Notes: generated by a model not told the origin, from the letters alone. DNA of 64,000 nt from an uncultured Agathobaculum sp. (GCA_944384725.1 CALWUJ010000002.1:1-64000); one strand, 5' to 3'; positions 41,751 through 51,049 are shown, counted from the stretch's first letter. Translations and numbers: made by a program.

Positions 41751-43346
41751 GTGGCAGAACTGAAAAAGGAAATCGAAAACCGGCGCACATTTGCGATTAT
41801 TTCGCATCCTGACGCCGGTAAAACCACCATAACGGAGAAATTTCTGCTGTACGGCGGCGCAATTCAAGAGGCTGGTATGGTCAAAGGCAAGAAAAACAGC
41901 CGCCATGCGGTGTCCGACTGGATGGAAATCGAAAAGCAGCGCGGTATTTCGGTCACGTCCTCGGTGCTGCAGTTCCGCTATGAGGGAAAGTGCATCAACA
42001 TTCTGGACACCCCTGGCCATCAGGACTTCTCTGAGGACACCTACCGCACGCTGATGGCGGCGGATTCGGCCGTCATGGTGATTGACGCATCCAAGGGCGT
42101 CGAGGCGCAGACCCGCAAGCTGTTCAAGGTCTGTGCGATGCGCGGCGTGCCGATTTTCACGTTTATTAACAAGATGGACCGCGAATCGCGTGACCCGTAT
42201 GAGCTTTTGGAGGAGATTGAGAACGAGCTGGGCATCGGCACTTACGCTGTCAACTGGCCGATCGGTTCGGGCAAGCGATTCAAGGGTGTGTATGACCGCA
42301 TGGACGATGAGGTCATCGCTTTTGAGGGCGCGGATTTTCGCCATGAAGTCAAGGCACAGCGCTTGTCGATTGACGACCCTGTTTTGGAGGGGCTGCTGCC
42401 CGAGGATCAATACCAGACGCTGATCGACGACGTGGAGCTGCTTTCCGGCGCGGGCGATGAGTTCGATCTTAAGGCGGTGCATGAGGGCAAGCTGTCGCCG
42501 GTGTTCTTTGGTTCGGCATTGACCAACTTCGGTGTAGAGCCGTTTCTGAAAAAGTTCTTGCAGATGACCCCGCCGCCGACCGCGCGTACGGCGGATATCG
42601 GCGTGATCGACCCGTTTGAGGATCATTTTTCTGCGTTTGTGTTCAAAATTCAGGCCAATATGAACAAGGCGCACCGTGACCGTATCGCGTTTATGCGCAT
42701 CTGCTCGGGCAAGTTTGAGCGTGGGCAGGATGTGCTGCATGTGCAGAGCGGCAAAAAGATGGTACTCGCTGCGCCGCAGCAGCTGATGGCGCAGGATCGC
42801 TCGATCGTGGACGAGGCCTATGCAGGCGATATCATCGGCATTTTTGATCCCGGCGTGTTCTCGATCGGTGACACGGTGTGTGACCCCAAGCGCAAGTGTG
42901 TGTTCTCCGGCATTCCGACCTTTGCGCCCGAACTGTTCGCCACGGTGCGGCAGAAGGATACGCTCAAGCGCAAGCAGTTTGTCAAGGGCGTTGAACAGAT
43001 CGCGCAGGAGGGCGCCATTCAGATTTTCCGCGAGCCGGGTGCCGGCATGGAATCGGTTATCGTGGGCGTCGTTGGCGTACTGCAATTTGAAGTGCTCGAA
43101 TACCGTCTGAAAAACGAGTACAACGTGGAGATCATCCGCGAAAACCTGCCGTATGAGCATGTGCGCTGGGTGGAAAACGATGAAGAGGGCTTTGACATCA
43201 AGGCGCTGCAGCTGACCAGCGACACCAAGATCGTTGAAGATCTCAAGGGTAACAGCTTGCTGCTGTTCTCCTCGCCGTGGAATATCACTTATGCGCTCGA
43301 CCATAATGAGGGACTGCGGCTCGCAGAGTTCTCGGAAAATGCATAA
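41751..43346 (+). CDS. prfC: Peptide chain release factor 3
   Basis: 531 residues starting at GTG 41751, with GGGAGG upstream; the family's normal length. GTPase motifs: SHPDAGKTT (G1), the RGISVTSS switch, DTPGHQDFSEDTYRTL (G3) and FINKMDRE (G4), then the translation-factor beta domain and the RF3 C-terminal domain (GAGMESVIVGVVGVLQFEVLEYRL). RF3 recycles RF1/RF2 from the ribosome after peptide release. Own transcript, ending at a strong terminator. Confidence 0.96.
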   Translation: MAELKKEIENRRTFAIISHPDAGKTTITEKFLLYGGAIQEAGMVKGKKNSRHAVSDWMEIEKQRGISVTSSVLQFRYEGKCINILDTPGHQDFSEDTYRTLMAADSAVMVIDASKGVEAQTRKLFKVCAMRGVPIFTFINKMDRESRDPYELLEEIENELGIGTYAVNWPIGSGKRFKGVYDRMDDEVIAFEGADFRHEVKAQRLSIDDPVLEGLLPEDQYQTLIDDVELLSGAGDEFDLKAVHEGKLSPVFFGSALTNFGVEPFLKKFLQMTPPPTARTADIGVIDPFEDHFSAFVFKIQANMNKAHRDRIAFMRICSGKFERGQDVLHVQSGKKMVLAAPQQLMAQDRSIVDEAYAGDIIGIFDPGVFSIGDTVCDPKRKCVFSGIPTFAPELFATVRQKDTLKRKQFVKGVEQIAQEGAIQIFREPGAGMESVIVGVVGVLQFEVLEYRLKNEYNVEIIRENLPYEHVRWVENDEEGFDIKALQLTSDTKIVEDLKGNSLLLFSSPWNITYALDHNEGLRLAEFSENA

Positions 43347-43361
43347 CAATCCAGTAGGGAC

Positions 43362-43400
43362 AAAAATCCCCGGAACCAATCGGTTCCGGGGATTTTTTTT
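43362..43400. terminator. Bidirectional terminator
   Basis: AAAAATCCCCGGAACC (43362-43377) pairs with GGTTCCGGGGATTTTT (43382-43397); a T run follows. Confidence 0.93.
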
Positions 43401-43402
43401 GT

Positions 43403-43975
43403 TCAAAATGTGAGCGGGTTGTCCTCTCGCATCTGCACGGCGCGCATGTATTGCCGCAGCAGCACAAGCGGCACGATTTGTCCCGCAAGCTGCACAAAAA
43501 TGGCGGGCAGCGGCAGTCCGGTCAGGATGAGTGTGCTCGCCGCGAATGCACCCAGCAGCGGTGCATACAGACACCAGCGGATGCGGCGCGCGGGATAGTT
43601 GTAGGCATGGGGGATGATGCGCTCATCCAAGCCCCAGTACAGATAATATTCGCTGAGCAGCCCTGCCACGCTGCCTGCCATCGACAGCAGCGACATAAAG
43701 TTTTGCAGCATCACGTTGCCGCCAGCCAGTTGTGTGACAACCAGCGCCAGACCAATCAGCGCGATCGACAGAAGTTGAGCCGGGAAAGCGCGGCTCAGCA
43801 GCGCGCTTTCGTCCGACAAACGGTACAGCACATAGGCAATCACACAATAGGCGAGTAGGTTGACGATGTTTGCAGCCAGCAAAACAGCGATTGAGTCGCT
43901 CAGCGCAGCCAGATTGACCAGCGCAGAAACAGCGAGCGCGCCCCACAATACGCGCAGATGGGGATAAATTTTCAT
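43403..43975 (-). CDS. Hypothetical integral membrane protein
   Basis: 190 residues with about five membrane segments (about 10-28, 33-52, 65-87, 93-112, 137-175) and a short polar tail (MREDNPLTF). I do not recognise a family. Single gene between two terminator or promoter regions; its start is divergent from the GntR gene. Confidence 0.65.
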   Translation of the reverse strand: MKIYPHLRVLWGALAVSALVNLAALSDSIAVLLAANIVNLLAYCVIAYVLYRLSDESALLSRAFPAQLLSIALIGLALVVTQLAGGNVMLQNFMSLLSMAGSVAGLLSEYYLYWGLDERIIPHAYNYPARRIRWCLYAPLLGAFAASTLILTGLPLPAIFVQLAGQIVPLVLLRQYMRAVQMREDNPLTF

Positions 43976-44045
43976 AAGTGTCGTTCCTCCGATATGGCCT
44001 ATTATAGCATAGCTTCAAACGGATGAAAATATTTTTTGTCAGGGG

Positions 44046-44085
44046 TTGACAACTGCGTATGATTGTATTATTATCATAGTACAAT
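44046..44085 (+). promoter_or_regulatory. Promoter and operator of the GntR-ABC operon
   Basis: TTGACA (44046-44051), a 17-bp gap and TATTAT (44069-44074) are near consensus. ATTGTATTA (44062-44070) and TAGTACAAT (44077-44085) form an inverted repeat with one mismatch and a 6-bp centre, lying over the -10. It is a probable binding site for the GntR/YtrA-type product. Confidence 0.75.
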
Positions 44086-44108
44086 AAAACATAGAGAGGA
44101 GCAAGCCT

Positions 44109-44495
44109 ATGCAATGGCAATTGCGGGGTGACCGGCCGATCTACCAGCAGCTGGTGGAGATATTGACCGAGCAGATCGTCAGCGGGCAGCTGGCGGCGGG
44201 CGATAAGGTGCCGGCGGTGCGCGAACTGGCGGCGCAGGCAGGGGTCAACCCCAACACGATGCAGCGCGCGCTGGCGGACATGGAGCGCGAAGGGCTGATG
44301 TATACCAACCGGACCAGCGGACGCTATGTGACGGAGGATAAAGAGATGATCCAGAAGATTCGGGAACAAATTGCAAGTGACCGCATTGCGGAATTTTTGG
44401 CTGGCATGAGCCAGCTTGGCTTCTCCGAGCAGGAAGTTTACAGTCTGCTCGAAAAGCGTCAAGGGGAGGGAAATAAAAATGGAACAGAAAAATGA
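44109..44495 (+). CDS. GntR family regulator, YtrA subfamily
   Basis: 128 residues. Winged helix with PIYQQLVEILTEQIVSGQLAAGDKVPAVRELAAQAGVNPNTMQRALADMEREGL, then a short C-terminal helix pair rather than a large effector domain, which is typical of YtrA regulators. These repress neighbouring ABC exporters and are often released by cell-wall-active compounds. Its 3' end overlaps the ATPase gene by 17 bp. Confidence 0.92.
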   Translation: MQWQLRGDRPIYQQLVEILTEQIVSGQLAAGDKVPAVRELAAQAGVNPNTMQRALADMEREGLMYTNRTSGRYVTEDKEMIQKIREQIASDRIAEFLAGMSQLGFSEQEVYSLLEKRQGEGNKNGTEK

Positions 44496-45186
44496 GTTGA
44501 TTGTCTGCACGGGGCTGTCCAAAACCTATGGCAGCGTCAAAGCACTGGACAGTCTGGATCTGACGCTGGGTGGCGGGCGGTTTATCGGTCTACTCGGTCC
44601 GAATGGCTCAGGTAAGACGACACTGATCAAGCTGCTGAACGGATTGATTCAGCCGACAGCAGGCAGTGTACTGGTGGATGGGCAGACACCCGGTGTGCAC
44701 ACCCACAGTGTGGTCAGCTATCTGCCTGATCGCGGTTATTTGAACGACTGGATGCGGGTGAGCGACCTAATTGATTTCTTTGCTGACTTCTATGCGGATT
44801 TTGACCGCGTCAAGGCAAATGATATGCTGAAATCTCTGCAAATCAATGCGCTGGATCGTCTCAAAACGCTGTCCAAGGGCACGAAGGAAAAAGTGCAGCT
44901 GATTGTGACGATGAGCCGCAAGGCCAAGCTGTTCCTGCTCGACGAGCCGATCGCGGGTGTCGATCCTGCGGCGCGCGACTACATTCTGAACACGATCCTG
45001 TCCAATTACAGTGAGGATGCGTCTGTGCTGCTGTCCACGCACCTGATCGCGGACATTGAGCGCGTGCTGGATGAGGTTATCTTCCTGAAAAATGGCGTGA
45101 TGACGCTGCATGAGAGCGTGGACACGATTCGGGAGGAACATGGAAAATCGGTGGATATGCTGTTCAGGGAGGTGTTCGCATGCTGA
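44479..45186 (+). CDS. ABC transporter ATP-binding protein (YtrB-like)
   Basis: 235 residues from ATG 44479. Walker A GPNGSGKTT and Walker B LFLLDEPIAGVDP are intact. The signature region reads LSKGTKEKVQL where LSGGQ is canonical, a variant usual in small YtrB/EcsA-like exporters. STHLIAD holds the switch His. The gene overlaps both neighbours (17 bp and 7 bp), so the three are translationally coupled. Confidence 0.92.
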   Translation: MEQKNELIVCTGLSKTYGSVKALDSLDLTLGGGRFIGLLGPNGSGKTTLIKLLNGLIQPTAGSVLVDGQTPGVHTHSVVSYLPDRGYLNDWMRVSDLIDFFADFYADFDRVKANDMLKSLQINALDRLKTLSKGTKEKVQLIVTMSRKAKLFLLDEPIAGVDPAARDYILNTILSNYSEDASVLLSTHLIADIERVLDEVIFLKNGVMTLHESVDTIREEHGKSVDMLFREVFAC

Positions 45187-45986
45187 AGCTGTTGAAATAT
45201 GAATGGAAGGCATGCGCGCGTATTTGCCTGCCGTTGTATGGTGCGATGCTGTTGATGAGCATGGTCAGCGCGCTGATGACGACCGAGCGCGCACAGGATT
45301 TTATGAGCGGAATCCCAACCGCGATTCTTGGGATGCTGTACTTTGCCATGCTGGTTGCGGTGTTTGTGGTGACGTTGGTCATTTTGATCCAGCGGTTTTA
45401 TAAAAATCTGTTGGGTGACGAAGGATATCTGATGTTTACGCTGCCGGTAACGGTTGCACAGCACATTTGGAGCAAGGTCATCATTGCGGCAGTGATTTGC
45501 TGCCTGAGCGGCATTGTCGCAGTGCTGAGCATTGCCATTCTCGGTTCCGGTACTGGGCTGTTTACCGGTCTGGCTATGTTGATAGGCGAGTTCGGACGAA
45601 TTATCGTGGTAGATCCTAATGTATTGGGCTACATGCTGGAGGGCATCCTGCTGCTGCTTTTGAGTACGATCAGCGGCGTGCTGTATCTCTACTTGTGCAT
45701 GGCGCTCGGTCATCTGGCGAAAAAACACCGTGTTCTGATGTCGGTCGTGTGGTACTTTGTGCTGTCGACGGTGGCGCAGTTCGTGTTCAGCTTTGTGCTA
45801 ATCGGTATGGGCAACGGGCCGATGGAGATGGTGGTGCAAGCGATAGGCGACATGGTGGTAGGCGTGCCGCCGCAGGTGCTGCTGCATGGTGTGCTGCTTG
45901 GTTTCTGCGTTGCCACAGCCATTCCGGGTGCGATCTGCTATTTCGGTACGCATTATATCCTCAAAAACCGGCTGAATCTGGAATAA
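45180..45986 (+). CDS. ABC transporter permease (six-TM, ABC-2-like)
   Basis: 268 residues with six membrane segments. The start MLKLLKYEWKACARICLPLYGAMLL is typical of ABC-2-like permeases encoded next to YtrB-type ATPases. No extracellular domain is visible. Substrate unknown; a drug, peptide or lipid-linked compound is possible. A strong terminator follows. Confidence 0.85.
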   Translation: MLKLLKYEWKACARICLPLYGAMLLMSMVSALMTTERAQDFMSGIPTAILGMLYFAMLVAVFVVTLVILIQRFYKNLLGDEGYLMFTLPVTVAQHIWSKVIIAAVICCLSGIVAVLSIAILGSGTGLFTGLAMLIGEFGRIIVVDPNVLGYMLEGILLLLLSTISGVLYLYLCMALGHLAKKHRVLMSVVWYFVLSTVAQFVFSFVLIGMGNGPMEMVVQAIGDMVVGVPPQVLLHGVLLGFCVATAIPGAICYFGTHYILKNRLNLE

Positions 45987-46000
45987 GCACAGATAACACG

Positions 46001-46028
46001 GGGGACGCGCTTCCGCGCGTCCCTTTTT
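46001..46028 (+). terminator. Terminator of the GntR-ABC operon
   Basis: GGGACGCGC (46002-46010) pairs with GCGCGTCCC (46015-46023), then TTTTT. Confidence 0.9.
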
Positions 46029-46129
46029 GCACCCTAAAATGTGGGATGCTCATAAAATCTTAAGGATTTTGCAGCGCAATTGCAAAGAATTGCCGCGTAC
46101 AATGAAAGGGTAACAGGGGAGGGGTGGAT

Positions 46130-46780
46130 ATGACAGCGGTATCTCGTTCGGTTCAGAGAACACATTTTGACACCGTAGGACGGTATACGCCCTGCGAGAT
46201 AGTGGGGCTATTTTTAGCATTTTCGACGGCGGGCTGGCTCTGGGAGGTCGGACTGCACCTGCTGCTGGATGGTGAGCTGGTCAATCGCGGCACGATGCTC
46301 GGGCCATGGCTGCCGATTTATGGCGTGGGAGGGCTGCTGTCTGTTCTTCTGCTGGAACGCATTGCAGCAAAGCCAATGCTTGTGTTCGCATTGGGTGCAC
46401 TGCTTTCCACCTCAATCGAATTTGCGGCAGGCAAGTACTTGCTGGCGGTTTACGGCCTGCGCTGGTGGGATTACAGCAGGTATCCGCTGAATATAGACGG
46501 CCTGATCAGTCTGCCGACCGCGCTGGTATTTGGGCTGGGCTGCTGTGCGGCGGTCTATCTGGTCGCGCCCTTGCTGTTGGAAGGATTTCGGCGTATGCCG
46601 CGCGAGGTGTTTGGGTTACTGTGCACGTTTCTGGTTGCACTGTTTGTGCTGGATTTTTGCGCCTCTACGCTGCATCCGAACACAGGACAGGGCGTTGCGA
46701 TCCGCGCGCCCGAGCAGGACGGTTTACAGGTGATTGAACCGGCCAGAATTGATATGCTGCTCTATCATTTGACGAAATAA
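46130..46780 (+). CDS. Putative ABC-transporter-like membrane protein (CmpB family, PF06541)
   Basis: 216 residues from ATG 46130 (GGGGAGGGG upstream). About six membrane segments. The motif AGWLWEVGLHLLLDGELVNRGTMLGPWLPIYGVGG is diagnostic of the CmpB family, as is YGLRWWDYSRYPLNIDGLI. The family name suggests a transporter permease, but no ATPase partner is nearby and the function is unproven. Confidence 0.85.
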   Translation: MTAVSRSVQRTHFDTVGRYTPCEIVGLFLAFSTAGWLWEVGLHLLLDGELVNRGTMLGPWLPIYGVGGLLSVLLLERIAAKPMLVFALGALLSTSIEFAAGKYLLAVYGLRWWDYSRYPLNIDGLISLPTALVFGLGCCAAVYLVAPLLLEGFRRMPREVFGLLCTFLVALFVLDFCASTLHPNTGQGVAIRAPEQDGLQVIEPARIDMLLYHLTK

Positions 46781-46782
46781 AC

Positions 46783-46811
46783 TTGCGCAGGCGTTTCTTC
46801 TCTGCTATGAT
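46783..46811 (+). promoter_or_regulatory. Promoter of the zinc-ribbon protein gene
   Basis: TTGCGC (46783-46788), a 17-bp gap and TATGAT (46806-46811), 24 bp before the start codon. Confidence 0.55.
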
Positions 46812-46834
46812 GAAAACAGAGAGGGGGCGTTCGT

Positions 46835-47755
46835 ATGAAGTGCCAGCATTGTGGGATCAACTACAACGACGAAGATCGGGAATGCCCGATTTGCGGTGCA
46901 CGCGCGGGAAGCCGTGGTCGTGTCGGAGAACTGGAAAAGAAGGCTGCCGCATGGCGGGAAAAGCAGTTTGAAGCGGAGCCGACTTACCAACAAACTCGCA
47001 CGCGCAAAACCAATACACGTGCAAAAAAGGCAAAACCCAGCGTAAAACCCATCCGTGAGACGCAAAAGGGGAAAGGTAAAGTTGCGGCGGTGGTTGCGGT
47101 CGCGGTGTTGCTGCTCAATTTGCTGCCGTCATTGATACCCGTAGCAGAGGACTTGTTTCAAAGTATCGGGGACAGCGTCAACACGTTTGAAATTGACCTC
47201 GGTGATTGGGGTGCGTCCGCGCCGGATGCAGAAGCAGAGGATTGGGCCAGCTATGACGACGGCGCGCGGTACTATACGCCGGGTGAAACATATGAATATG
47301 ACCCAGATAATTTCACCTCGGTTTACGTCCGTCTGCATGATTTGATTGGCGATAATGCCACGTCGACCCTTTCGGACGGCACAACGCTCAACCTGTGGGT
47401 CGATGCAGATAATGGGGACGGTTATCGGTTGGAGCTGGATGATGGCGCTGGGGTATACAGTGAACAGGGCTACTATTGGTGCGTGTATAATTTCCCGGAA
47501 GAAGAGATGTACAACGAGAATTATCCGCCGGAACAATATGATTCGCTGGCACTCTGTCTGACGGCAGAGGAAACCGGCTATGATGGCATCACATATGCTG
47601 AGCGATACAATGATCGCTTGGAAGATGACGCAGACCTATGGCTGCTTGCCTATGTCGACCGCGATACCGGTCTGGTTACCTTGCAGGATGTGGAAAGCAC
47701 TGGCCTTTTCGGTGCGGACACATTTGTGGCGCTTGCGAGCTTACAGCAGGGATAA
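46835..47755 (+). CDS. Zinc-ribbon membrane protein of unknown function
   Basis: 306 residues. Zinc ribbon at the N terminus (CQHCGINYNDEDRECPICGA, four Cys), a basic linker (about 30-80), one membrane segment (about 83-103) and an acidic extracellular domain of about 200 residues rich in Asp, Tyr and Trp. The ribbon-linker-TM-extracellular plan is frequent in clostridia. I do not recognise the outer domain. Single-gene transcript with its own promoter and terminator. Confidence 0.75.
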   Translation: MKCQHCGINYNDEDRECPICGARAGSRGRVGELEKKAAAWREKQFEAEPTYQQTRTRKTNTRAKKAKPSVKPIRETQKGKGKVAAVVAVAVLLLNLLPSLIPVAEDLFQSIGDSVNTFEIDLGDWGASAPDAEAEDWASYDDGARYYTPGETYEYDPDNFTSVYVRLHDLIGDNATSTLSDGTTLNLWVDADNGDGYRLELDDGAGVYSEQGYYWCVYNFPEEEMYNENYPPEQYDSLALCLTAEETGYDGITYAERYNDRLEDDADLWLLAYVDRDTGLVTLQDVESTGLFGADTFVALASLQQG

Positions 47756-47757
47756 AT

Positions 47758-47786
47758 AAAAAAGGAAGCCGAAAGGCTTCCTTTTT
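47758..47786. terminator. Bidirectional terminator
   Basis: GGAAGCC-GAAA-GGCTTCC with flanking A and T runs, a stable tetraloop hairpin between convergent genes. Confidence 0.9.
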
Positions 47787-48442
47787 CATTTTGTTTTTGT
47801 TCTGCGCAGGTTTTGCAGGGTTTCCGCTACATTTTCCTGATGCAGCTCGGCTGCTTGAAAATGCAGCAGGTGAAAGTTGATATTAAACAGGGAGCCGAGG
47901 CCGACCGCACAGATCACCGTGCCGATGCCGACCTGCCCGCCGAGCAGAAATCCGGCGATGATGACGAAGATCTCAACACTTGCGCGGCACAGACCAACCG
48001 ACCGGCCGGTTTTGCGCGCCAGCGCAACCATGAGCGCGTCGCGCGGACCAGCACCCAGTGCGCTTTTCATATACATCCAAGTGCCCAGCGCGAGCAGTTC
48101 CAGCCCAATCAGCAGCATCGGCAGACCGGTGAGCAGCGTATGCATCTGTGGAATCCAGCCCAACCAGAGCAGTCCGTCGATGAACACGGCGCACAGAATG
48201 ATGTTGATGACTGTGCCGAAGCCGAAACTCTCGCCGCACAGCACAGCCGCGCCGATGGCGAAAGCACCGACGATCATGGAAGCGGTGCCGTAGGTGATAC
48301 CAAGGGTTTGTGCCAAACCCTGCTGCAATACGCTCCATGGTTCCAGTCCAATATTGGCTTGCAGCATCATTGTGATGCCGATTGCGCTAACCAGCATGCC
48401 CACAACCAGCCAGAGCAGGCGGCGGATATAATGGTTGGGCAT
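47786..48442 (-). CDS. YczE/YitT-like integral membrane protein
   Basis: 218 residues with five to six membrane segments. The pattern GITMMLQANIGLEPWSVLQQGLAQTLGITYGTASMIVGA and the later SALGAGPRDALMVAL are typical of the YczE family. The function is not established. Three bases separate it from the threonine aldolase gene upstream, so they share a transcript. Confidence 0.85.
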   Translation of the reverse strand: MPNHYIRRLLWLVVGMLVSAIGITMMLQANIGLEPWSVLQQGLAQTLGITYGTASMIVGAFAIGAAVLCGESFGFGTVINIILCAVFIDGLLWLGWIPQMHTLLTGLPMLLIGLELLALGTWMYMKSALGAGPRDALMVALARKTGRSVGLCRASVEIFVIIAGFLLGGQVGIGTVICAVGLGSLFNINFHLLHFQAAELHQENVAETLQNLRRTKTK

Positions 48443-48445
48443 AGG

Positions 48446-49483
48446 TCACCCCTCCGCGGCGAATGTGCGCACCAGCTGCGCGGTTTGATCGCAGTCTGCG
48501 CGGGAAATATCGTGGTGGCAGACCATGCGGTACTCTCCGCCTGCGCAGCCAGTGACCTTAACACCGTGTTCCAGCATCCAAGCGGGATAACGGGCCGCTT
48601 TGTCCTCGTTCCAGTCGGTTGTGAAGAACACCATGTCAATATCCAAACGGTCGCGGAACACCTGCACGCCGTCGATTTGGTCGAGCAATGCGCCCAGATG
48701 TGCTGCATTTTCGTGATCTTCTTTGAGGCGGTCGGTCATGTCGCGCAGCGCGATCAGTCCGGCTGCGGCCAGGAAACCGCCTTGCCGCAGGCCACCGCCA
48801 AGAATGCGGCGCGCGCGGCGCGCCCGCCAGATCAGGTCTTTCGGGCCGGCCACGATCGAACCAACCGGTGCACAAAGGCCCTTGGAGAGGCAGCACATTA
48901 CTGTATCGCAGTACTGCGTCATCTCGCGCACATCGGAAACACCCAGCACAGCCGCAGCATTGAACAGCCGCGCGCCGTCCAAGTGCACGGAAACGCCCTT
49001 TTCGTGTGCGGTTTCATAGACCGCGCGCATGTTATCGAGTGAAACCACTGCGCCGGTGGAATGGGCATTCTCTACGACCACAAGCGTTGCCGGTGCCACC
49101 TGCACGTCGCTGTCATCGGTCAGGCAGGCGCGCACAGAATCCGGGTCCATGGTGCCGTTGACGCTCTGCGGAAACCGCAGGGATACACCGGAAAGCTGCC
49201 CGTAGGAGCCGGCTTCGTGCTCGGCAATGTGGGAGTGTGGGTCGATGATAACGCAGTCGCCGCGGCGGGTATGTGCCATCAGCGCGCAGGCGTTGCCCTG
49301 CATGCCCGAGGTGACAAATACCGCGGCTTCCTTACCCAGCCGCTCAGCGGCATAGGCTTCCAATTCGTGTATGGTGGGATCATCGTCAAAAACATCGTCT
49401 CCCACTATGGCAGTGGCCATCGCATCTCGCATGGCCTGTGTCGGTTGGGTGACCGTGTCGCTTCGCAAATCAATGTAACGCAT
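48446..49483 (-). CDS. ltaE: Low-specificity L-threonine aldolase
   Basis: 345 residues of the beta-eliminating lyase PLP family. The start MRYIDLRSDTVTQPTQAMRDAM is the signature; VVVENAHSTGAVV, VHLDGARLFNAA and CCLSKGLCAPVGSIVAG (PLP lysine) follow. It cleaves threonine or allo-threonine to glycine and acetaldehyde. Second gene of a three-gene unit with the GNAT and YczE-like genes. Confidence 0.93.
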   Translation of the reverse strand: MRYIDLRSDTVTQPTQAMRDAMATAIVGDDVFDDDPTIHELEAYAAERLGKEAAVFVTSGMQGNACALMAHTRRGDCVIIDPHSHIAEHEAGSYGQLSGVSLRFPQSVNGTMDPDSVRACLTDDSDVQVAPATLVVVENAHSTGAVVSLDNMRAVYETAHEKGVSVHLDGARLFNAAAVLGVSDVREMTQYCDTVMCCLSKGLCAPVGSIVAGPKDLIWRARRARRILGGGLRQGGFLAAAGLIALRDMTDRLKEDHENAAHLGALLDQIDGVQVFRDRLDIDMVFFTTDWNEDKAARYPAWMLEHGVKVTGCAGGEYRMVCHHDISRADCDQTAQLVRTFAAEG

Positions 49484-49503
49484 GATAGTATCCTCCTATA
49501 CTT

Positions 49504-50274
49504 CTATATGTATAATTCGCCCCACCGTCCGCAGGGCGCAAAGCCGATCTGACGATATAGTTCGGCTACTTCGTCATATCCCGAAATCAGACGCGGCGTT
49601 TTGCCGCATTTTTGGATGCGCTGCACCAGAAAACGGCTGATGCGGTTGCCCAGCCCACGGTGGCGATACTCCGGCACGACGGCGACCGCGCCGATCACAC
49701 CGCATTCGTCATCCCACGAGACGATGCTGCCTGTGCCGATGACCGCGCCATCTGCTTCCAGTTGGTACAGTTCGGACAGTCCGCGCGACAGGCGGCAGTC
49801 CAGATCGGCTGCCCATGTATCGTAATTCAGATGTGTGCGGTAGTATTCGTGGCTGCGCTGCAATACGTCGAACACCGCGCGTTTGTCGCCGGGAACGATG
49901 TCTGGACAGTCCAGCTGCTGCGGCGCACCGCGATACACCATATAATAGGAGCTGTCCGTGTATCCGCCGAGCAGCGCTTGCAGCGCTTGGCACTGCGCCC
50001 AATTGGTGTCGATTTCGTGCACCTGCAAACGCTGTGCCAATTCTGCAATGGGGGCAGGGTCGGCGCGTTCATCCGAAGAGATGGTCAGCACACCGTCCGC
50101 AAAGCAGAGCGCTGCAGCAGGCTCACGCCCCTTTCGGCACAGGAAAAACTGCACCGTTTCGCTGCCCAGCCCATGCGCGGACAGCGCGGTGCGGGCGCGG
50201 GAGCCGAACACATGCTCGTATGTGCAGGCGGTGAGAAAATCCGGTACATCGGCGGCGGTCACAGGAATCAGCAT
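49504..50274 (-). CDS. GNAT family N-acetyltransferase
   Basis: 256 residues. The acetyl-CoA motif is VVPEYRHRGLGNRISRFLV (about 204-222), followed by LISGYDEVAELYRQIGFAPCGRW. The N-terminal half (about 1-120) is a second, divergent GNAT-like or unrecognised domain. Substrate unknown. GGAGGAACC lies upstream; first gene of the unit with ltaE. Confidence 0.85.
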   Translation of the reverse strand: MLIPVTAADVPDFLTACTYEHVFGSRARTALSAHGLGSETVQFFLCRKGREPAAALCFADGVLTISSDERADPAPIAELAQRLQVHEIDTNWAQCQALQALLGGYTDSSYYMVYRGAPQQLDCPDIVPGDKRAVFDVLQRSHEYYRTHLNYDTWAADLDCRLSRGLSELYQLEADGAVIGTGSIVSWDDECGVIGAVAVVPEYRHRGLGNRISRFLVQRIQKCGKTPRLISGYDEVAELYRQIGFAPCGRWGELYI

Positions 50275-50300
50275 AACAGGTTCCTCCTTTTTGATAGCAG

Positions 50301-50332
50301 CGAAAAAATGAGCGCAAAGCGCTCATTTTTCG
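50301..50332 (-). terminator. Terminator of the YheO-like regulator gene
   Basis: CGAAAAAATGAGCGC and GCGCTCATTTTTCG form a long stem with loop AAA; on the minus strand it ends in TTTTTT. Confidence 0.88.
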
Positions 50333-50350
50333 TTTGTTGGCCGGAAGGGA

Positions 50351-51049
50351 TCAGGTGTCGTCTCTCTTGATTTGAGAAAGATAGCGATAGACGCTGGCCT
50401 GTGAGCAATGCAGCGCATCGGCCACGTCCTTGACTGCGCCTTTGAGCAGGAAAATGCCGCCCGTTTCAAGCGAAGCAATGATCTGGATGCGCTCGTCCGG
50501 CGTCAGCCGGTCGGCAGTGACACCCAGTCGTGCCAACTCCCGGTTCACGGCATCGCCCGCAACAGCGTCGATTGAGTTGTGGAAGCTTTCAGTGGTTGCG
50601 GGGACAACGCGCACTGCTTCGTTGCCGCCCAACGCATTGTCAGGCTGACAATGGTCTTCTACAAATGCATCCGGATGGCACAGGCGCAGGATGCTTTCGC
50701 TGGCTGCCTGATATCGGCTGTCATCAAAATTGATGCACAGCATACCGATCAGCCGTCCGTTCTGCTTGATAAACAGGGTAGAGGAGCGCAGTGTTTTGCC
50801 CGCAGCGGATACGCCACAGTAGTGCAGTCGGTAGTCCTGCGACTCATAGCTTTTATCCATCAGGATTTTGAGCGCCACATTGGTCAGGGGAGCGCCGACC
50901 TCACGCCCGCTGACATGATTATTCGCGATAGCGATGATCGAGCGGTTCTTATCGGTCAGGTCGTGCAGCGCGACCTCGTAATCGGGGCCAAGTGCCTGAC
51001 CGAGAAATTCGGTCAGTTTCATATAATGTTGCAGCAACGGATTGGCCAT
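50351..51049 (-). CDS. YheO-like PAS plus helix-turn-helix transcriptional regulator
   Basis: 232 residues. The YheO-type PAS domain covers about 5-130 (LGPDYEVALHDLTDKNRSIIAIANNHVSGREVGAPLT is its signature). A C-terminal HTH_22 domain follows (LKGAVKDVADALHCSQASVYRYLSQIKR). Relatives control amino-acid catabolism, for example DauR. It is divergent from ridA-tryptophanase, which it probably regulates in response to the amino acid or a product. Confidence 0.88.
   Translation of the reverse strand: MANPLLQHYMKLTEFLGQALGPDYEVALHDLTDKNRSIIAIANNHVSGREVGAPLTNVALKILMDKSYESQDYRLHYCGVSAAGKTLRSSTLFIKQNGRLIGMLCINFDDSRYQAASESILRLCHPDAFVEDHCQPDNALGGNEAVRVVPATTESFHNSIDAVAGDAVNRELARLGVTADRLTPDERIQIIASLETGGIFLLKGAVKDVADALHCSQASVYRYLSQIKRDDT

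Noticed and set aside
41748..43574. 608-codon open frame antisense to prfC
   Set aside because: Arg/His/Leu-rich shadow of RF3, crossing the bidirectional terminator at 43362-43400.
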